A DNA stretch of 8,628 bases from Flavobacteriales bacterium UBA1112 (GTDB taxonomy: Bacteria; Bacteroidota; Bacteroidia; Flavobacteriales_D; Sanyastnellaceae), in NCBI GenBank assembly GCA_002313415.1, contig DCBH01000020.1, positions 1-8,628 of the forward strand, written 5' to 3'. This document shows, in pieces, positions 6,180 through 8,628 of this stretch. Both the position numbers and the translations under genes were made by a program. Positions within the stretch are counted from its first letter, which is position 1; every line of letters begins with the position of its first letter. The notes under the pieces are model-generated. The model searched no databases. It had not been told where the DNA came from and saw only the letters and a program-made list of their open reading frames with translations.

Positions 6180-7547
6180 ATGAAAAAGCTCCTGACGATC
6201 CTTGTGGCCCCCATCCTTTTGTCGGGGTGCTACATGGGCCCCCAGGGAGAACTGGTCGGGGTTCAACCCCGCAAGTACTGGGAACAGTCCAACCCATTTG
6301 GAATGAACTACATCCATTTCGGTTCCTACACGATGGGGCCAAGTGATCAAGATGTTCCCTTCGCCCTGAATACACGATCCAAGACGGTGACCATCCCTTC
6401 ATTCTACATGGATGTGCATGAAATCACCAACAACGAATACCGCCAGTTCGTCCATTACGTCCGCGACTCGTTGTACCTCCAAACGCTTGCAGACAACGAC
6501 GACGACCGATACTACATCGAAGAGAATGCGAGAGGACAAGAGTTGGATCGTTTTATAGACAAGGGCTTTCTTCTCAATTGGGATGAACCCATTGATTGGG
6601 AAGATGAAGACATCTTTGATCTGCTCTACGACGAATTTTTCCTTCAAGGATCGGACCGGTTTTACAACCGTCGCGAATTGGATACCCGTAAATTGAATTA
6701 CCGCTACTACTGGGTCAATCTCGACGCAGCAGCCAGAAAAGGAGAAAGAGATGAAGAGTACGGTGAAGTCAATACCTTAAACCAGCTCCATTCCACGCGT
6801 CGACATAGTGACCGAGCTCAATTTGTTGTTGAAGAAATCATCAACGTCTACCCGGACACCCTTGTTTGGATTCACGATGCAACGTACGCCTACAACGAGC
6901 CCTACGCCGAAGCCTATTTCTGGCACCCGGCATTCGACGACTATCCCGTAGTAGGTGTGACGTGGGGCCAAGCAAAAGCGTTCAATGCATGGCGTACCCA
7001 AATCATGAACGAGTGGAAACAGAAGAACAATGAAACCTTCGTTCAAAAATTTCGTCTTCCTTCAGAAGCTGAGTGGGAATTTGCAGCCCGTGGCGGACGG
7101 AATCTGGCGCCCTTCCCCTGGGGTGGTCCATATGCCAGAAATCAACAGGGATGTGTTTTGGCCAACTTCAAGCCGATGCGGGGCGATTACGTTGAAGATG
7201 CAAATGCTTACACTGCGCCTGTTGAATCTTACAGCCCCAACGACTATGGACTGTACAACATGAGTGGTAACGTGGCAGAATGGACCAATACTGCCTATGA
7301 CGAAACGGTGTATGACTTTTCGTGGGATCTAGCCCCCGATTACGTCTACCACGCTAGGGTGGACGATCCTCCAGCTTTGAAGCGGAAAGTAATACGTGGT
7401 GGGTCTTGGAAAGACATCGGCTATTACTGCCAGACTGGCACGCGCACATTCGAGTACAGTGACACTGCAAAGGCATCCATTGGATTCCGTTCAGTGATGT
7501 CATATCTCGGTCGAGGCAAGTCCGGATTGCCCGAAGAATGGAATTAA
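6180..7547 (+). CDS. gldK: Gliding motility / type IX secretion lipoprotein GldK
   Basis: GldK (PorK) is an outer-membrane lipoprotein that forms a periplasmic ring with GldN and is needed for type IX secretion. The 455-residue product has a lipoprotein signal peptide with lipobox LLSGC, so C17 should be lipidated. The rest is a formylglycine-generating-enzyme-like (SUMF1) fold. FGSYTMGPSDQD and FYMDVHEITNNEYRQF lie near the start, RLPSEAEWEFAARGG from R292, NMSGNVAEW around 363 and IRGGSW around 406. IGFRSV lies near the end. The fold is interrupted at about residues 95-240 by a very acidic segment (WEDEDIFDLLYDEFF and neighbours). Only one cysteine (C417) follows RGGSW, consistent with a structural rather than catalytic role. 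The ATG at 6180 gives the signal peptide directly; an upstream in-frame TTG at 6141 would spoil it. GldJ is a related lipoprotein, but the neighbouring gldL and gldM identify this one as GldK. Confidence 0.94.
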   Translation: MKKLLTILVAPILLSGCYMGPQGELVGVQPRKYWEQSNPFGMNYIHFGSYTMGPSDQDVPFALNTRSKTVTIPSFYMDVHEITNNEYRQFVHYVRDSLYLQTLADNDDDRYYIEENARGQELDRFIDKGFLLNWDEPIDWEDEDIFDLLYDEFFLQGSDRFYNRRELDTRKLNYRYYWVNLDAAARKGERDEEYGEVNTLNQLHSTRRHSDRAQFVVEEIINVYPDTLVWIHDATYAYNEPYAEAYFWHPAFDDYPVVGVTWGQAKAFNAWRTQIMNEWKQKNNETFVQKFRLPSEAEWEFAARGGRNLAPFPWGGPYARNQQGCVLANFKPMRGDYVEDANAYTAPVESYSPNDYGLYNMSGNVAEWTNTAYDETVYDFSWDLAPDYVYHARVDDPPALKRKVIRGGSWKDIGYYCQTGTRTFEYSDTAKASIGFRSVMSYLGRGKSGLPEEWN

Positions 7548-7555
7548 ACGTACGC

Positions 7556-7578
7556 GGCGTGAATTGAAACCACACGCC
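7556..7578 (+). terminator. G/C-rich hairpin after gldK, possible attenuator
   Basis: GGCGTG (7556-7561) pairs perfectly with CACGCC (7573-7578) around an 11-base loop, eight bases after the gldK stop. There is no following U-tract, so complete termination is unlikely. Partial termination or mRNA stabilisation between gldK and gldL is possible. Confidence 0.28.
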
Positions 7579-7655
7579 TCAAGCACAATGAAACCTACCT
7601 GCACAGCGTTAGCTGAATTGAAACCAACAACCTATTAACCCATAACCATGAAACC
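7560..7655 (+). repeat. spaced direct repeats (TGAATTGAAACCA and GAAACC) before gldL
   Basis: The 13-base unit TGAATTGAAACCA occurs twice, at 7560-7572 and 7614-7626. Its core GAAACC also occurs at 7590-7595 and at 7650-7655, the last overlapping the gldL start codon. The four cores begin at 7566, 7590, 7620 and 7650, spaced 24, 30 and 30 bases. Together they fill much of the 100-base gap between gldK and gldL. Origin (duplication) and role (binding sites or none) are unknown. Confidence 0.5.
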
Positions 7656-8403
7656 AGGAAGCAAGCAGTGGAAGAATTTTATGGCCAAGCTCTATGGATG
7701 GGGCGCGGCCATTGTCATCATAGGAGCGTTGTTTAAAATCCAACACTGGGAAGGCGCTTCCTTGATGCTTATTCTAGGTCTTGGTACAGAAGCTTTCATC
7801 TTTTTCATGTCGGCTTTTGAAAAGCCACATGAAGAGCCTGACTGGTCTCTCGTTTATCCCCAACTCGCTACGGGTGAAGGTGCAGACAGAACACCCACAC
7901 AGCAGTTGGACGAAATGTTGTCCAAGGCCAACATCGACCATGACATGATTTCCAAGTTGGGAGAAGGCATGAAACATCTCGGTGAACAAGCATCGAAGAT
8001 GGGTGAAGTCGCCGATGCCTCAGTCGCCACAAAAGATTTCAGTGATTCGTTGGTCAAAGCGTCCAACCGAGTAGACTCACTGAGCTCCACCTACGAAGAA
8101 GTAAGTGAAGGTTTAACTGGGCTCGTCCGAGCGAGTGCAGAGGGTGCAGCCACGGGAACGGGTTTGGCGAAAATGAATGACAATTTGAATTCCTTGAATG
8201 ACATGTACGAAGGACAGCTTGCCCAGATGCGACAAAACAAGGAGTTGTTTGAAAGCATGGGGGAGTTGATGCAAAACCTCAATGATTCTGTAGAAGACAC
8301 GAAAGCTTACAAGGAGAGTATCTCCGAATTGGCCAAAAATTTGGCTTCTCTCAACACGGTCTACGGCAACATGTTGAACGCCATGGGAGGCGGTCGCAGC
8401 TAA
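7648..8403 (+). CDS. gldL: Gliding motility / type IX secretion inner-membrane motor protein GldL
   Basis: GldL (PorL) forms, with GldM, the inner-membrane motor that turns the proton motive force into movement driving type IX secretion and gliding. The 251-residue product has two membrane helices near the N-terminus: about residues 15-31 (LYGWGAAIVIIGALFKI) and 37-57 (ASLMLILGLGTEAFIFFMSAF). Charged and polar residues buried in or next to these helices (Y16, K30, H33, E48) match the pattern of residues linked to proton coupling in characterised GldL. The rest, after about residue 60, is a soluble cytoplasmic region with long predicted coiled-coil stretches (residues 85-245), rich in Ser, Asn, Leu and Glu and with no cysteine. 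The ATG at 7648 directly precedes the first helix; no Shine-Dalgarno sequence is visible. Only ten bases separate its stop from gldM, suggesting co-transcription and possibly coupled translation. Confidence 0.94.
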   Translation: MKPGSKQWKNFMAKLYGWGAAIVIIGALFKIQHWEGASLMLILGLGTEAFIFFMSAFEKPHEEPDWSLVYPQLATGEGADRTPTQQLDEMLSKANIDHDMISKLGEGMKHLGEQASKMGEVADASVATKDFSDSLVKASNRVDSLSSTYEEVSEGLTGLVRASAEGAATGTGLAKMNDNLNSLNDMYEGQLAQMRQNKELFESMGELMQNLNDSVEDTKAYKESISELAKNLASLNTVYGNMLNAMGGGRS

Positions 8404-8413
8404 CCCCAAAAAC

Positions 8414-8628
8414 ATGGCCGGAGGAAAAGAAACACCACGCCAAAAAATGATCGGGATGATGTACCTCGTCCTGACCGCACTTTTGGCCTTGAACATCTCC
8501 AAAGAAGTTTTGAATGGCTTCGTCAAAGTGGAGAATAGTTTGCAAGCCACTCAGCGCACCTTAAAAGGAAAGGTGAACGAAACGTTTGCCACCATGGAAG
8601 TAAAATATGACCAAAACAAGGAGAAGGT
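8414..8628 (+). CDS. gldM: Gliding motility / type IX secretion motor protein GldM, N-terminus (truncated by window edge)
   Basis: GldM (PorM) is the dimeric partner of GldL. One helix sits inside the GldL ring in the inner membrane, and a long periplasmic domain reaches towards the GldK/GldN ring. Only the first 71 codons lie in the window. They start MAGGKETPRQKMIGMMYLVL, which matches the family N-terminus MAGGK-xPRQKMI-MMYLV. R9 is the conserved arginine just before the membrane helix (about residues 12-33, followed by NISKEVLNGF). The start of the helical periplasmic region is also visible (ENSLQATQRTLKGK). The gene begins ten bases after gldL with no Shine-Dalgarno sequence. The frame is open to the last base, so the truncation is an edge effect. 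Confidence 0.95.
   Translation, partial: MAGGKETPRQKMIGMMYLVLTALLALNISKEVLNGFVKVENSLQATQRTLKGKVNETFATMEVKYDQNKEK

Noticed and set aside
8113..8550. Minus-strand frame of 145 codons across the gldL-gldM junction
   Set aside because: It is antisense to both conserved motor genes, with no recognisable content.

Overview
The window looks like a chromosomal segment of a Bacteroidota bacterium, most likely from the class Flavobacteriia. Two things support this. It holds the start of a type IX secretion / gliding motility locus (PorP/SprF-family protein, GldK, GldL, start of GldM), which is known only from Bacteroidota. Most starts also lack a clear Shine-Dalgarno sequence and have A-rich leaders, which is typical of the phylum. 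Base composition looks close to balanced, higher in G+C than many flavobacteria, so I do not name a genus. I see no mobile element, tRNA, rRNA or CRISPR array, and no gene-free stretch longer than about 140 bases.

Layout. Positions 1-1256 (minus strand) hold most of miaB, a radical-SAM tRNA methylthiotransferase cut by the left edge. A 132-base divergent intergenic region (1257-1388) carries a perfect inverted repeat, a second short hairpin and several extra half-sites. On the plus strand follow topA (1389-3707, DNA topoisomerase I), a degenerate arginase/formimidoylglutamase-fold protein (3844-5016), a PorP/SprF-family outer-membrane protein (5151-6113), the lipoprotein gldK (6180-7547), the inner-membrane motor subunit gldL (7648-8403), and the first 71 codons of gldM (8414 to the right edge). 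A gldN-type gene would be expected just beyond the edge.

How the genes work together. GldL and GldM form the proton-driven inner-membrane motor of the type IX secretion system. GldM reaches through the periplasm towards a GldK/GldN ring at the outer membrane, and PorP/SprF proteins work at the outer membrane in secretion or in anchoring of exported proteins. miaB and topA are housekeeping genes (tRNA modification, DNA supercoiling). The arginase-fold protein lies between the two groups and has lost two of the six canonical metal ligands, so it is probably not a normal ureohydrolase. It is the least understood gene here.

The main points for a second look are this pseudo-enzyme and its position, a long potential hairpin ending three bases before its start codon, a GACAA/TTGTC half-site cluster between miaB and topA, and a set of GAAACC repeats between gldK and gldL. 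I found no convincing new multi-gene system.
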